A stretch of DNA of 64,000 nucleotides from Megaleporinus macrocephalus. Lineage: Eukaryota > Chordata > Actinopteri > Characiformes > Anostomidae. Below are positions 37,342 through 49,664 of this stretch, one piece after another; the first letter of the stretch is position 1, and every line of letters begins with the position of its first letter. The position numbers were made by a program, and so were the translations under genes. The stretch is from the NCBI GenBank assembly GCA_021613375.1, contig CM038720.1:6210462-6274461 (forward strand). The letters run 5' to 3'. The notes beneath the pieces were generated by a model that worked only from the letters and a program-made list of their open reading frames with translations, did not search any database and had not been told where the DNA came from.

Positions 37342-37445
37342 GTATGTGTATGTATGTGTATGTATGTGTATATATGTGTATATATGTGTATGTATGTGTA
37401 TATATGTGTATGTATGTGTGTATATGTGTATGTATGTGTATGTGT

Positions 37446-37477
<32 letters not shown>

Positions 37478-37631
37478 GTATGAGTATGTATGTGTATGTA
37501 TGTGTATGTGTGAGTGTGTATGAGTATGTATGTGTATGTATGTGTATGTATGTGTATATATGTGTATATATGTGTATGTATGTGTATATATGTGTATGTA
37601 TGTGTGTATATGTGTATGTATGTGTATGTGT

Positions 37632-37663
<32 letters not shown>

Positions 37664-39975
37664 GTATGAGTATGTATGTGTATGTATGTGTATGTGTGAG
37701 TGTGTATGAGTATGTATGTGTATGTATGTGTATGTATGTGTATATGTATGTGTATGTATGTGTATGTATGAGTATGTATGTGTATGTATGAGTATGTATG
37801 TGTATGTATGAGTATGTATGTGTATGTATGAGTATGTATGTGTATGTATGTGTATGTATGAGTATGTATGTGTATGTATGTGTATGTATGAGTATGTATG
37901 TGTATGTATGTGTATGTGTGAGTGTGTATGTGTATGTATGAGTATGTATGAGTATGTATGAGTATGTATGTGTATGTATGAGTATGTATGAGTATGTATG
38001 AGTATATATATCAGTATGTATGAGTATGTATGAGTATATATATCAGTATGTATGAGTATGTATGAGTATATATATCAGTATGTATGAGTATGTATGAGTA
38101 TGTATGTGTATGTATGAGTATGTATGTGTATGTGTGTGTATGTATGTGTTATGTATGTGTATGTATGTGTATGTATGTGTATGTATGTGTATGTATGAGT
38201 ATGTATGAGTATGTATGTGTATGTATGTGTATGTATGAGTATGTATGAGTATGTATGTGTATGTATGTGTATGTATGAGTATGTATGTGTGTGTGTGTAT
38301 GTATGTGTTATGTATGTGTATGTATGTGTATGTATGTGTATGTATGAGTATGTATGAGTATGTATGTGTATGTATGAGTATGTATGAGTATGTATGAGTA
38401 TGTATGTGTATGTATGTGTATGTATGAGTATGTATGTGTATGTGTGTGTATGTATGAGTATGTATGAGTATGTATGTGTATGTATGTGTATGTATGAGTA
38501 TGTATGAGTATGTATGTGTATGTATGAGTATGTATGTGTATGTATGTGTATGTATGAGTATGTATGTGTATGTGTGTGTATGTATGTGTTATGTATGTGT
38601 ATGTATGAGTATGTATGTGTATGTATGAGTATGTATGAGTATGTATGAGTATATATATCAGTATGTATGAGTATGTATGAGTATGTATGAGTATGTATGT
38701 GTATGTATGTGTATGTATGAGTATGTATGAGTATGTATGTGTATGTATGAGTATGTATGAGTATGTATGAGTATGTATGAGTATGTATGAGTATGTATGA
38801 GTATGTATGAGTATGTATGAGTATGTATGAGTATGTATGAGTATATATATCAGTATGTATGAGTATGTATGAGTATGTATGAGTATATATATCAGTATGT
38901 ATGAGTATGTATGAGTATGTATGAGTATATATATCAGTATGTATGAGTATGTATGAGTATGTATGAGTATGTATGAGTATGTATGTGTATGTGTGTGTAT
39001 GTATGTGTTATGTATGTGTATGTATGTGTATGTATGTGTATGTGTGAGTATGTATGAGTATGTATGAGTATGTATGAGTATGTATGTGTATGTGTATGTA
39101 TGTGTATGTATGAGTATGTATGAGTATGTATGTGTATGTGTGAGTGTGTATGTGTATGTATGTGTATGTATGAGTATGTATGTGTATGTGTGTGTATGTA
39201 TGTGTTATGTATGTGTATGTATGTGTATGTATGTGTATGTGTGAGTGTGTATGTGTATGTATGAGTATGTATGAGTATGTATGTGTATGTATGTGTATGT
39301 ATGAGTATGTATGTGTATGTATGTGTATGTATGTGTATGTATGAGTATGTATGTGTATGTATGAGTATGTATGAGTATGTATGAGTATGTATGAGTATGT
39401 ATGTGTATGTATGTGTATGTATGAGTATGTATGTGTATGTATGTGTATGTGTGAGTGTGTATGTGTATGTATGAGTATGTATGTGTATGTATGTGTATGT
39501 GTGAGTGTGTATGTGTATGTATGTGTATGTATGAGTATGTATGAGTATGTATGTGTATGTATGAGTATGTATGTGTATGTATGTGTATGTGTGAGTGTGT
39601 ATGTGTATGTATGAGTATGTATGTGTATGTATGTGTATGTATGAGTATGTATGCGTATGTATGAGTATGTATGTGTATGTATGTGTATGTATGAGTATGT
39701 ATGTGTATGTATGTGTATGTATGAGTATGTATGAGTATGTATGTGTATGTATGAGTATGTATGAGTATGTATATGTATGTATGTGTATGTATGAGTATGT
39801 ATGTGTATGTATGTGTATGTGTGAGTGTGTATGTGTGTGTATGAGTATGTATGAGTATGTGTGTGTATGTATGTGTATGTGTGAGTGTGTATGTGTGTGT
39901 ATGTATGTGTATGTAAGAGTATGTATGTGTATGTATGTGTATGTGTGCGTATGTATGTGTTATGTATGTGTATGC
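36421..39975. repeat. TG/TATG tetranucleotide tract, about 3.55 kb
   Basis: It consists of TATGTATGTG, TATGTGTG and TATGAG words, with patches of ATATATATCAGTATG at about 38000-38095 and 38830-38940. It ends about 25 bp from the donor of the exon at 40001-40106. In transcript sense it is CA-rich. All long frames here are artefacts of the 4-bp period. Confidence 0.97.
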
Positions 39976-40000
39976 AGGGTGTGCGTCTGAGAGAGCTGAC

Positions 40001-40106
40001 CTGTAGTGAGTGACCGGTGGGTTGGCCTTGGCCGAGCAGTGGAACTTCACCAGATTTCCTTCCAGGATGGGCTGCGGCTCCACCGAGAGGTTCACCAGCG
40101 GCAAAT
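40001..40106 (-). CDS. kirrel3: kirrel3 exon: first half of Ig domain 3
   Basis: This 106-nt exon begins in phase 1 after a TGCAG acceptor and ends in phase 2 at the donor CAG|GTCAGC. It encodes [12 protein letters not shown] followed by a segment ending [12 protein letters not shown], plus the first two bases of an Arg codon. The Cys in the FHC motif is the B-strand cysteine of Ig3, and its partner lies in the next exon. NLS is a possible N-glycosylation sequon. The open frame continues upstream through the acceptor into intron, so the apparent longer ORF is not all coding. On the downstream side the transcript enters a CA-rich repeat tract within about 30 nt of the donor. The exon that would precede it (end of Ig2) was not found between 40107 and 64000. 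Confidence 0.93.
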
Positions 40107-41074
40107 CTGCATTGAACACAGAGACCCGGTCAGCTTTCAACCCGAGCACGCAGCCGGCCCGGCCCTGAGAGGCGGCTCGCGCGCCCGCTAATGAAAGATT
40201 CATCAGAAATGTTCTTCAGAGATAAAAGAACAAAACCAAACAAACAATGAAGAGAAGCTGAAAGGCTTGATAATTAATTTCCTCTGTAATGGGAGCTACG
40301 TTGCATTAAGATTAATTGGACTTGCGGCTCGCCGGCTAATTGCTGAATTAGAATTTAAATAACTTTTAAAATTGCCCGTGATTAAAGAGAGTGTTTGTTG
40401 AAGTAACAAACACATTGATTACGCAAATTAAACAAACAGCGTCTAAATGTACCTTCAGCAAACGAGACGTTCAGCGCCGGGCCTGGTGCTGCGGTGTATC
40501 TGCGCGCGCAGCAGAACGCAGCTGAATAAACCAGACCATACGTCAATTATGTTCAACTAGGAATATCTGGGAAGGGGAGGAAAACAGATGAACGTGGAGT
40601 AATGTCTCTATAAATCTCTCAGTGAACGCGTGTGAAGTCTAATAAACCTGTCACGCCGCTCGTCTGGTCTTCTCCCGTTAGTGTCAGAGTGCTGTTCTCC
40701 TGCGTGTGCCGGGCGTGACGTACACCTGCTACAGCCGCTGACACACCAGCTGATCCGTCATTACATAAAATCAGATTCCATCATAAATTCTCAGCCAAAT
40801 AAAACAGAGTCTGACTGAAACAGCCGAGCTGAGCGACGCGCTCATGAAACAACGGCTTGAATGAAAAACATGAAATCTGATAATGTGACAAAAGTTTCAG
40901 TACATGTGACCAGGACTGCCAGAATGGATGTGACTGCATTTTAGGGTTTACAGGAAAAAAAAAGATTGTTTATAAGAAAAATGTTTATGTTTGTTTATAG
41001 ACAATTTAACTTTTATAACAAAAAGTTCAGCCAAAAACATTTTTTAATGAATTTTGGTATTTTTATATATTTAT
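40107..41074. other. Intron upstream of the Ig3 first exon, unique
   Basis: This is largely non-repetitive, with TAATTA-type motifs at about 40268-40345 and CpGs near 40440-40510. It may hold regulatory sequence. No upstream kirrel3 exon was found. Confidence 0.4.
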
Positions 41075-41760
41075 TATGTGAATTTTTATATTAAAACATG
41101 TGTTTTTGTATGTGTACAGAAAGAATAAACAGAATTTTTATATTAAAACATGTGTTTTTGTATGTGTACAGAAAGAATAAACTGAATTTTTATATTAAAA
41201 CGTGTTTTTTATGCCTACAGAAAGAATAAACTGAACTTTTATATTAAAACATGTGTTTTTGTATGTGTACAGAAAGAATAAACTGATTTTTATATTAAAA
41301 CACGTGTTTTTGTATATCTACAGAAAGAATAAACTGAACTTTTATATTAAAACATGTGTTTTTGTACGTCTACAGAAAGAATAAACTGATTTTTTTATAT
41401 TAAAACATGTTTATTTGTATGTTTACAGAAAGAATAAACAAAATTTTTATATTAAAACATGTTTTTGTATGTATACAGAAAAAAAATATTTTTTATATTA
41501 AAACATGTTTTTAATATGTCTACAGAAAAAAAACAGAATTTTTATATTGAAACATATTTTATTTTTATTTCTACAGAAAAAATAAACTGAATTTTTATAT
41601 TAAAACCTATTTTATTTGTATGTCTCCAGAACAAATAAATGAATTTTCATATTAAAAATGTATTTTTGTTTGTCTACAGAAAAAATAAATAGATTTTTTA
41701 TATTAAAGCATGTTTTTGTTTGTTTACAGAAAAAAGAATAACTTGATTTTAATTTTAAAA
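41075..41760. repeat. 52-bp AT-rich tandem repeat, about 13 copies
   Basis: GAATTTTTATATTAAAACAT recurs every 52 bp (41132, 41184 and so on), drifting to the right. On the plus strand most units carry AATAAA. On the transcribed strand most units carry TTATTCTTTCTGTAGAC, which resembles a 3' splice site. Confidence 0.93.
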
Positions 41761-42443
41761 AAATGTTTTGTCTTACATATACATTCCCCCCAAAATATAT
41801 GAATTATGAGGTCTGCTGCACACTGACACCATACGACTGGCAGCTCTTCCTACGTTTGCTTTGGCAGTGTTGGTTATACAGAACCTTCTATCAACTCTGA
41901 AAAAACACTGTTCACTGATTTTGGACTTCAGAGTAAAATCCTTTTTCTCTGAGAGACTGTAAACCACAATTATGCAAATTTTAGTAAAACTAATGACGGA
42001 GCCTTCCATTTAGTCACTACCAAAACAATCATAACTCAAACCAAAGCAAACACATATGTCAGTACTGACAGTTTTAGCTCATTTTGCCAGACCATGACTA
42101 ACAAACACAGCTTTCAACAGTCGTATACGCATATAATCATCATGTTTTTCATTAAAACACAAAAAATGTTTATTAAACTGCAGAAAATCTGTTGAGGCAC
42201 TGACAGTTCTTCATGTTTCACACTGATTTTTAGACATTAGGACACATTTAACTTCAAAACAATGACATCTAACTGTTCACCGTGTAGTTATGAGAGAAAC
42301 GGATTTCAGTTAATAAGTTTAGCAATTCGTTTTTTCTATAGCGTTTAAAAAAACAACTTAAAAACAAATAATTTAATAATAAATAATCAGTAAATAACCT
42401 GCACACTGATATGACTCCTCATATAGTCTGCATATAGCTTATA
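41761..42443. other. AT-rich intronic sequence, no gene seen
   Basis: Nothing was recognised. Confidence 0.5.
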
Positions 42444-43194
42444 TACTGTGCAGTATCAGTCAAAAGTTTGAGACACCTATCCAGGTTGTTCTTATTTGTA
42501 CTATATTAATAGTAGTAATAATATTAGTAGTAGTAATAATAATATTAGTGAAAAATAGTGAATATTTATTTTATAAAATCCTCCAGTAGCGATAAGTACA
42601 CCACCTGTTGTTCACTGATGGCAAAAATTCACTCATTAGCACTCTGCCACAAACAATAATCGCTGTCAATTCCTTTGGTTAATCCACTGTCAGTCAAAAA
42701 TTTGGATTAATAGTAATAATAATAGTGAATAAGTGTGAAGAGATCAGAACTATAGAATAGTCGGTATGGAATTATTCCTGGAGCAGAATAAAACATCTGG
42801 TTGTGTTTAAAGAATGTTTAGAGGGTCTTTTAGAAATGAGCTCATTTGCTCTGATGCAGGTTTACATACTTTGAACATTCTGACCAGCAGCTTCATGAGG
42901 AGCCACATGAGCTGCTTCTCTAACAGGACTGAAGAAGATAGTGTAGATGCTGAGATCTTGTTCTGATAAACAGGTTTGGGGGTTTTATAGCTCTTATTAA
43001 AATATATATTCTCATTTTTACATTTAAATACACTCAAATGTTTGTTTTAGAGATATCTTGGTACATGGGCTTCAACTTTACTATTTAAACTCGTCTCTCA
43101 ACACATTCAGATCTAATGTCTTTATAGTCTTTATAGCCATAAAAATATATATATTCAGTTTGGTATATCCAAACTTTTGACTGGTAGTGTACAC
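42444..43194 (-). mobile_element. Decayed Tc1-like element
   Basis: The ends CAGTCAAAAGTTTGAGACAC (near 42456) and, at the right, CAAACTTTTGACTGGTAGTG are inverted repeats of the Tc1 type. At 42836-42960, GAGCTCATTTGCTCTGATGC and TTGAACATTCTGACCAGCAG correspond to internal parts of fish Tc1 elements read in reverse. No intact transposase frame remains. Confidence 0.7.
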
Positions 43195-43867
43195 TGTATA
43201 TTGTTTATTGTCTGTGTACATAGTATATGTACTGGATATAATACTATAGTGACACAAACTACTGAAACCAAATTGCCTGTGTGTGTCAATATACTTGGTC
43301 AATAAATCGGATTCTGATTTAGACACAAATTGCTTTTTTATAGTCCAGTCGATTCAGTCGTCTGTTTAAAAGCAGCTCAGGAAAACAAGGCCAGTCGTTT
43401 GAACTTGCTCCTGCCTCGCTAACTTTCATGGGTTGCACTAGGGTTTTGATACATTTTTCAATATTTCAAACCTTCATTCGATCTAAAATCCCAAAACATC
43501 ACATTTGTTTGTCTGTGAGCTAAAAAAACTAAATAATTTCTCAATTTTTAAATAAAAATGTTTATTTACAAGCTACATTCAAGCAATGGAAGCGCCGGTA
43601 CTCTACATCACTGCATTCATAATATCTGATCAAGACGTCTTGTTAAGGTCCCACAGTTTTCCAAATATCAACTTCGTTCCAACTCCAGATTGTCCGGTCG
43701 GATTGTATTATTCAAACTTGTATACAGGTTTTCGATCGGATACATGGATTCCGGAAAACAACCGTTATTTTCCCAAAATTTTTTTCCCCATTGAGAATGA
43801 ATAGGATGGAAACATCCACACCAATCTACTGAACTTCTGCTCGACTGACAGACACCGTTTTACATAC
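43195..43867. other. Intronic sequence, no gene seen
   Basis: Unique-looking sequence. The frames at 43586-43804 (plus) and 43765-43977 (minus) have no recognisable family. Confidence 0.45.
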
Positions 43868-45062
43868 CACTGACTCAGGGCGGACCCCCGACCACGACTG
43901 TACTGTTGGTTCAACTCATACTCGTCTGTTTGTCGTTTTTTTCCATCCCTCTTTTTCCCCCCTAGGGTCCTATTCATTTTTCGGTCACACAGCCTTCAAA
44001 CTGCATGTACTCACTCAAGGCAGGTCCCCAACTCTAATCCACAGACATACTGACCCACACTCCTCTGTTTGTCGTTTATTCATCCCTAGTTCCTCCCATA
44101 GGATCCCATTCATTTTCGGCTGAACCCAAAGAATGTGGTTTCGTTCCACCAACAGCCTCCAAACTGCCTCTACTTACTCAGAGCAGATCCTCAACCTCTA
44201 ATCCACAGACATACTGACCCGTACTCCTCTGTTTGTCGTTTATTCATCCCTAGTTCCTCCCATAGGATCCCATTCATTTTCGGCTGAACCCAAACATTGT
44301 GGTTTCGCTCCACCTACAGCCTCCAAACTTCCTCTACTCACTCAGAGTAGATTCCTCAACCTCTAATCCACAGACATACTGACCCACACTCCTCTGTTTG
44401 TCGTTTATTCATCCCTAGTTCCTCCCATAGGATCCCATTCATTTTCGGCTGAACCCAAAGAATGTGGTTTCGTTCCACCAACAGCCTCCAAACTGCCTCT
44501 ACTTACTCAGAGCAGATCCTCAACCTCTAATCCACAGACATACTGACCCGTACTCCTCTGTTTGTCGTTTATTCATCCCTAGTTCCTCCCATAGGATCCC
44601 ATTCATTTTCGGCTGAACCCAAACATTGTGGTTTCGCTCCACCTACAGCCTCCAAACTTCCTCTACTCACTCAGAGTAGATTCCTCAACCTCTAATCCAC
44701 AGACATACTGACCCACACTCCTCTGTTTGTCGTTTATTCATCCCTAGTTCCTCCCATAGGATCCCATTCATTTTCGGCTGAACCCAAACATTGTGGTTTC
44801 GCTCCACCTACAGCCTCCAAACTTCCTCTACTCACTCAGAGTAGATTCCTCAACCTCTAATCCACAGACATACTGACCCACACTCCTCTGTTTGTCGTTT
44901 ATTCATCCCTAGTTCCTCCCATAGGATCCCATTCATTTTCGGCTGAACCCAAAGAATGTGGTTTCGTTCCACCAACAGCCTCCAAACTGCCTCTACTTAC
45001 TCAGAGCAGATCCTCAACCTCTAATCCACAGACATACTGACCCGTAGTCCTCTGTTTGTCTT
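43868..45062. repeat. 164/165-bp satellite, seven copies in two alternating subtypes
   Basis: CCACAGACATACTGACCC recurs at 44039, 44203, 44368, 44532, 44697, 44862 and 45026. Subtype A (164 bp) has CAAAGAATGTGG and AGCAGATCC. Subtype B (165 bp) has CAAACATTGTGG and AGTAGATTCC. The order is A B A B B A after a diverged first copy. A partial relative lies at 47765-47950. Confidence 0.93.
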
Positions 45063-45290
45063 CTATTCACTTTTCTAGTTCTAATCACTGTTTTATCCTA
45101 TTGGTTTTAGCTGTAGTTTTTTTGAATGAAGGGTCTGCTGGACCACTCTCAGCCCATCACAGCAGGTTGCGCCTTCTCACTGGGCTTCAACTGCCTTAGA
45201 CAGTTAACTCAGAGTCCAGTGTATTAGCTGTTCACTGTTCTCCAGACTCCACTGTAAACACAGCTTCAGTGAAAGACAGAAGCCCCCCGT
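45063..45290. repeat. Duplicated segment, copy 1 (paired with 47948-48230)
   Basis: GTTTTATCCTATTGGTTTTA, CTCAGCCCATCACAGCAGGT and CAGAGTCCAGTGTATTAGCT are shared in the same order with 47948-48230. Both follow the 164/165-bp unit, so unit and downstream flank were duplicated together or belong to one element. Confidence 0.85.
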
Positions 45291-45949
45291 TTCAACCTGA
45301 AACGAGTGAGGAAGGAAACACGCTCACAGCCAGCGAGCTTTTCAAATGACCTCCAACTGGAAGACATCTCTTTCAAACGGATGCGAGTCCTGAAATTGAT
45401 TAAGCCCTGTTTTCTTTCTCGCGTGGGACCCGAACAGAGCCGAGGCGAGGCAGTTTCACCAACACAGCTGTATGAAATATTCATCATCTGAGAAAAGTAG
45501 GCGACTGTCATTGTTCCTGGTCGTTTTTACTGTTTTCCAATTACATGAGTCTGAAACAAGGTAGCTGGTCCACCGACAGTAAGCTAATTTACAGCTCGAG
45601 TCGATATTTGTTTTGCGAGAGTGTGTGTGTGCGTACGCTTAAAATAAATATGGTGGGCTATGATTGTGGGTGTGTGTGTGTGTGTGTGTGTGTATTAGAC
45701 AGTGAGACTTGTGTGTTTCAACCCTTAAAAGTTGAAATATCACAGGCGATAACAGAAGCTGGGAACAATTCCACATGAATCATCTCCCAGCTGTTCTCAG
45801 CGCCGTTGACGTACAAATTATAAACTTTCAAAACATCTGTGTATGTAAGTCGTGGAGATGATTTTTATGATTTGAACATGATGAAACACGTTGTTGTTCT
45901 GCAGAAAGAGAGAAAAAATGGATAAGCTGGTTTTAAACAAACAGAAATC
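45291..45949. other. Intronic sequence with a short (TG)n
   Basis: A TG microsatellite lies at about 45667-45693. Nothing else was recognised. Confidence 0.55.
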
Positions 45950-46206
45950 TGAGGTGTTTAATTAGTATTTAAGTGTATTATGTATTAAATGTTTTTTTTT
46001 AACTGTTGGAAGCTGTGAGGGTTGGTGGGAGGTGGTGTTTGGAGGGGGGTGACCTCAAGAATTCCAGCTATTGGTGGGATATTGCTGCATTCAAGCGGTA
46101 TCTGAAACCAGAAAACACCTATTTACACCAATGTCATTTCCAAACTTCAAAGTTGTGTTAACAGCTGGTAGTGTTTATGGGATGTGATGTATAACACAGC
46201 CTTTAA
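45950..46206. repeat. Local repeat family R1, left half of copy 1
   Basis: GGTGGGAGGTGGTGTTTGGA, TGGGATATTGCTGCATTC and GGGATGTGATGTATAACACA are shared with 49665-49960 and 50465-50720. The copy is split here by the transposon at 46207-47385 and resumes at 47386. Confidence 0.85.
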
Positions 46207-47385
46207 AGGGAACCCTGGCTGGTAACACTTGTAAGGCTTAATATGTTGTAATGACTCTAAATTATTAAGACATGTTGTAAAAATCACAAAAGTATCAGAT
46301 TTATTTATAAATTAAGCTTTTATTCTAAATATTTAACACTGACGCGCAATGCCTGCTGGGTAGATGAGGTCAGATGGTTTCAGGTCTGAACTGGACTGTG
46401 GTGTGAAGGAGTGAGTGTTAGTTACTAACCGAGCTTAAAGAAAACCATGTACATTGTGTTATTGATGATGTTTCAGTGAAAGGCAGTGTGAAGACTGATA
46501 TTAGTCTAAACAGCTTCACAAACATAAACAAGGAGAACAGTTAGTGAAGCAGCATGTGGACCAACACAGCTACCCAAAGACCCCCACTCTGCTCTCCTCA
46601 CTTCAGTCTGGATGAGTTGGAGTGGTTCAGTAGACCACCACTGGTGAGAGACTTGACGCAGGCTGTTGGTTTTAAGCTCAGACTAAAACACAATGCAGTG
46701 CCACAGTTTCTCCACACAGGAAGTCCAAAAGCTCCAGATTATGGAGAACCGCGAGAAGAACCGTGAACGTGAACATGAGCTGGATTCTCTCCTGAGAACG
46801 TTTAGCGTTAGCGTCAGCTGCTTCTCCTCGTTTGTGGATCCTGAAGGTGAAAGTACAGTCTTAGTAGTGAACATACTACTTCACTAATAAAGGAGTGTGA
46901 AGCTCAGAGACACTCCCGTTCAGTGTATCTAGCTGTTTACTGAGCGTGAATGTTTCCTGCTAGAAAGCGGAGCTGCTTTAACAGACACTCTCCTTCTCCG
47001 TCAACACCAACACACAGCTTCACAACAACTCCAGCACTGTGTCACTCTCTCCTCCACCCTCTCTGTTCACCATTTACACTAACGTGGTGTGTGATGTCAC
47101 CGCTGATGTCAGAAATGTTGTGTTCTAGCTCAAACTGTAAAGACTGAACAGTAGCATGTTTAGCTAGCTAGCTGTGCTCAAGCAGGACGGCCGGTTACTG
47201 CAACCATTTGACGTCACTACCCACTGATCACTTCAGTAGATACAACAATGGAGACCAACGTGCAGCGGATTTTACAGAAAATCAAATAAATCTGATTCTT
47301 TTAGTGATTTTTTTCAACGTGTCCCAATAATTTAGGGTCATTCCACCATATTAAGACTTACAAGTGTTACCAGCCGGGGTTCCCT
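46207..47385. mobile_element. Non-autonomous DNA transposon, 1179 bp, TTAA target duplication
   Basis: Both flanks carry TTAA (46203-46206 and 47386-47389). The ends are long inverted repeats of about 100 bp: AGGGAACCCTGGCTGGTAAC at the left, and the complement of AGGGAACCCCGGCTGGTAAC at the right. An unoccupied version of the target (CACAGTCTTTAACTTGGACT) is present in the related copy at about 50680-50700. No transposase domain was recognised inside. TTAA targets are used by piggyBac- and Kolobok-type transposases. Confidence 0.85.
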
Positions 47386-47600
47386 TTAACTTGGATGAAG
47401 GTGTAAAGTGATAGAATTGCCATCTTTTAGAGCTTTTTAACAGATAAGACTAAACAGAACTGCAATAAATAAAGACGCAGGCTTGAACGCATCCAATCAG
47501 AGTGTAAGTCTAATGTAAGTGTATTACGTATGACTATGTGGAGAAATATTATATGATGTAGGTGCAATTTAATAAAACTTTGTTCTACGTCTCAATTGAT
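47386..47600. repeat. Local repeat family R1, right half of copy 1
   Basis: CTTGGATGAAGGTGTAAAGT, AGACTAAACAGAACTGCAAT and CAGAGTGTAAGTCTAATGTA continue the repeat interrupted at 46206. They match 50690-50900. Confidence 0.85.
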
Positions 47601-47764
47601 TCTCAGAACTCCATTTCCCATAATACCCCTCAACCACAAGCCACCATCACATGCTAGCCAACAACCAATCACAGAAGACCTTCTCCTGTAATTCATTAGT
47701 TCTCTTTGTCCAGATCTTTGTTTGTTCTGTGGTGTGTTTTGCTGTTCTTTGTCTTTGTCTTCCC

Positions 47765-48230
47765 CAACTCTAATCTACAGATACTGACCCACACTCCTCT
47801 ATTTGTCGCTTATTCATCCCTAGTTCCTCCCATAGGATCCCAAACATTGTGGGTGAGTACAGCCTCCAAACTGCCTCTACTCACTGCCTTGGAGTAGATC
47901 CCTCCAACCTCTAATCCACAGACATACTGACCCACACTCCTCTGTTTGTCTTCTATTCACTTTTCTAGTTGTAATCACTGTTTTATCCTATTGGTTTTAG
48001 CTGTAGTTTTTTTGAGTGGAGGTCTGCTGGACCCCTCTCAGCCCATCACAGCAGGTTGCACCTTCTCACTGGGCTTCAACGGGAGTGATGAGGAACACAT
48101 GAGTGGCCTGGAGCTTCCCCTTCATTCCCCAGCTGCCTTAGACAGTTAACTCAGAGTCCAGTGTATTAGCTGTTCACTGTTCTCCAGACTCCACTGTAAA
48201 CACAGCTTCAGAGAAAGAGAGAAGCCAGAT
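47765..48230. repeat. Partial 164-bp unit plus duplicated segment, copy 2
   Basis: About 47765-47947 holds broken copies of the 164/165-bp unit. Bases 47948-48230 match 45063-45290, but with an extra insertion around 48080-48125 (GGAGTGATGAGGAACACATG). Confidence 0.8.
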
Positions 48231-49289
48231 CTTTGATTGCTCTTTGGTGTGTTTTGCTGTTCTTTGTCTCTGGTCTGATTTTGGCCCCGCTCCAGCTCAC
48301 GCCCGTCCTTTTGTATGTGTTGGTTTTGACTGGGACTGTTTTAGTGACCACGCTGTTGTAAAAGAAAAGCAACAGGCGTGTTCGAGATACAGCTGCGCCT
48401 GGCCTTGGTGGTCAGTGAGACCAGCTGGACGCAGTTTGGGGAGGAGATTAAAAAAGAGCCTCAACTCGGACAGTCGCCATCTGCAGTCTACGTGAACAAC
48501 GGCGGATGTTGCCCTGTTTGCGCTCTTTACAGCTGATAAAGTAGACCCAGTAGAAAAATAGTATAATTAAAATAAAGAATTAGAAAGAGTAGAAAGAAAA
48601 ATAGATCCAAAGAGTGTTGCAGTGTTTTTAAAGACAGTTACAAACCATAAGAGTATAAATCTACAGCACTGGAGCCTCTACATGTTATAAAATACTAATT
48701 TATGAAAAATAAATATGTTAAAAACTGTATGAAAATGAACTGTCCTGCTACTAGATATGATAGTGTTAGTGTAAATATGAGGTCTTTAAAGAGTTTCAGA
48801 GAAGATATATATATTTTACAATGAAAAGAGTCAAACGTCAGAGGTGTCCACAGATCTTTTAACCAATGAGAATTAAGCTCTGTCGTCATCAAGCCGTCTC
48901 TTGGCTCACGCAGTTCGTGGAGAGCAACTGCAGCGACTGATTGCGAAGCCTGCAGCCGCCTCACACTGTCGTATGTCATTGTGAAGGTGGGAGGTGGTGC
49001 TTGAGGAGGGGGTCACGTGTGGTAACCTCATCAATTCCAGCCATTGGTGAGATATTGCTGCCTTTCCTCCACAAACACGAACCGTAATGAGTGAAGTGGT
49101 GTTTTCTAGTTAACCATCTGGTATATACGACCTCTGGATGAGCTCCTGAATGCAGCACATCTCTGGCTGTTGTCAGGCAAATCATAGCAACGCATAAGCT
49201 TGATTCTGAAGAGTAGATGAGAACCAATCACAGAAACTCTTCACCGGAATACTAATCACACGCACCTGTAATTCATTAGTTCTGTTTGT

Positions 49290-49292
<3 letters not shown>
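48231..49292. other. Intronic sequence, partly duplicated, no gene seen
   Basis: The part at about 49080-49215 (GTGGTGTTTTCTAGTTAACC, TCATAGCAACGCATAAGCTT) resembles 50105-50215. The rest is unrecognised. Confidence 0.45.

Positions 49293-49378
<86 letters not shown>
49293..49378. repeat. (TA)n microsatellite, about 43 copies
   Basis: This is an uninterrupted TA run. Confidence 0.95.
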
Positions 49379-49379
<1 letters not shown>

Positions 49380-49664
49380 TGGCCTGTTGGTCTGGATCTT
49401 TGTAAAGTGTTGACGTTGATTGATCATTGCATAGCGAGCGTGTACTCCTATTGGTCTCCTGGTTTTGATCAGTGTTCTCGTCTTCCTGTTTCTCTCTTAG
49501 CTGTTCTTGACCATGGCCTGGTTTGGGCTCGGTTGGTTTGGACCCACACTGCTTTTGTGACTACACTCTTGTCCTTCGATATTGAAGCTACCCCTCCTTT
49601 AATATCTGAAAATCTGAGTATTCGCTTTGTTTCAGCCGCCTTACACCCAGCGAAAGGAAAGCAA

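Noticed and set aside
36407..39990. Cys/Tyr/Val/Met repeat proteins in the TG/TATG tract
   Set aside because: A 4-bp repeat reads open in several frames. The composition is dictated by the repeat.
39205..40203. A single 332-codon minus-strand gene including the kirrel3 exon
   Set aside because: Only 40001-40106 matches the family. An acceptor and a donor bound it, and the rest is intron or CA-rich repeat read through.
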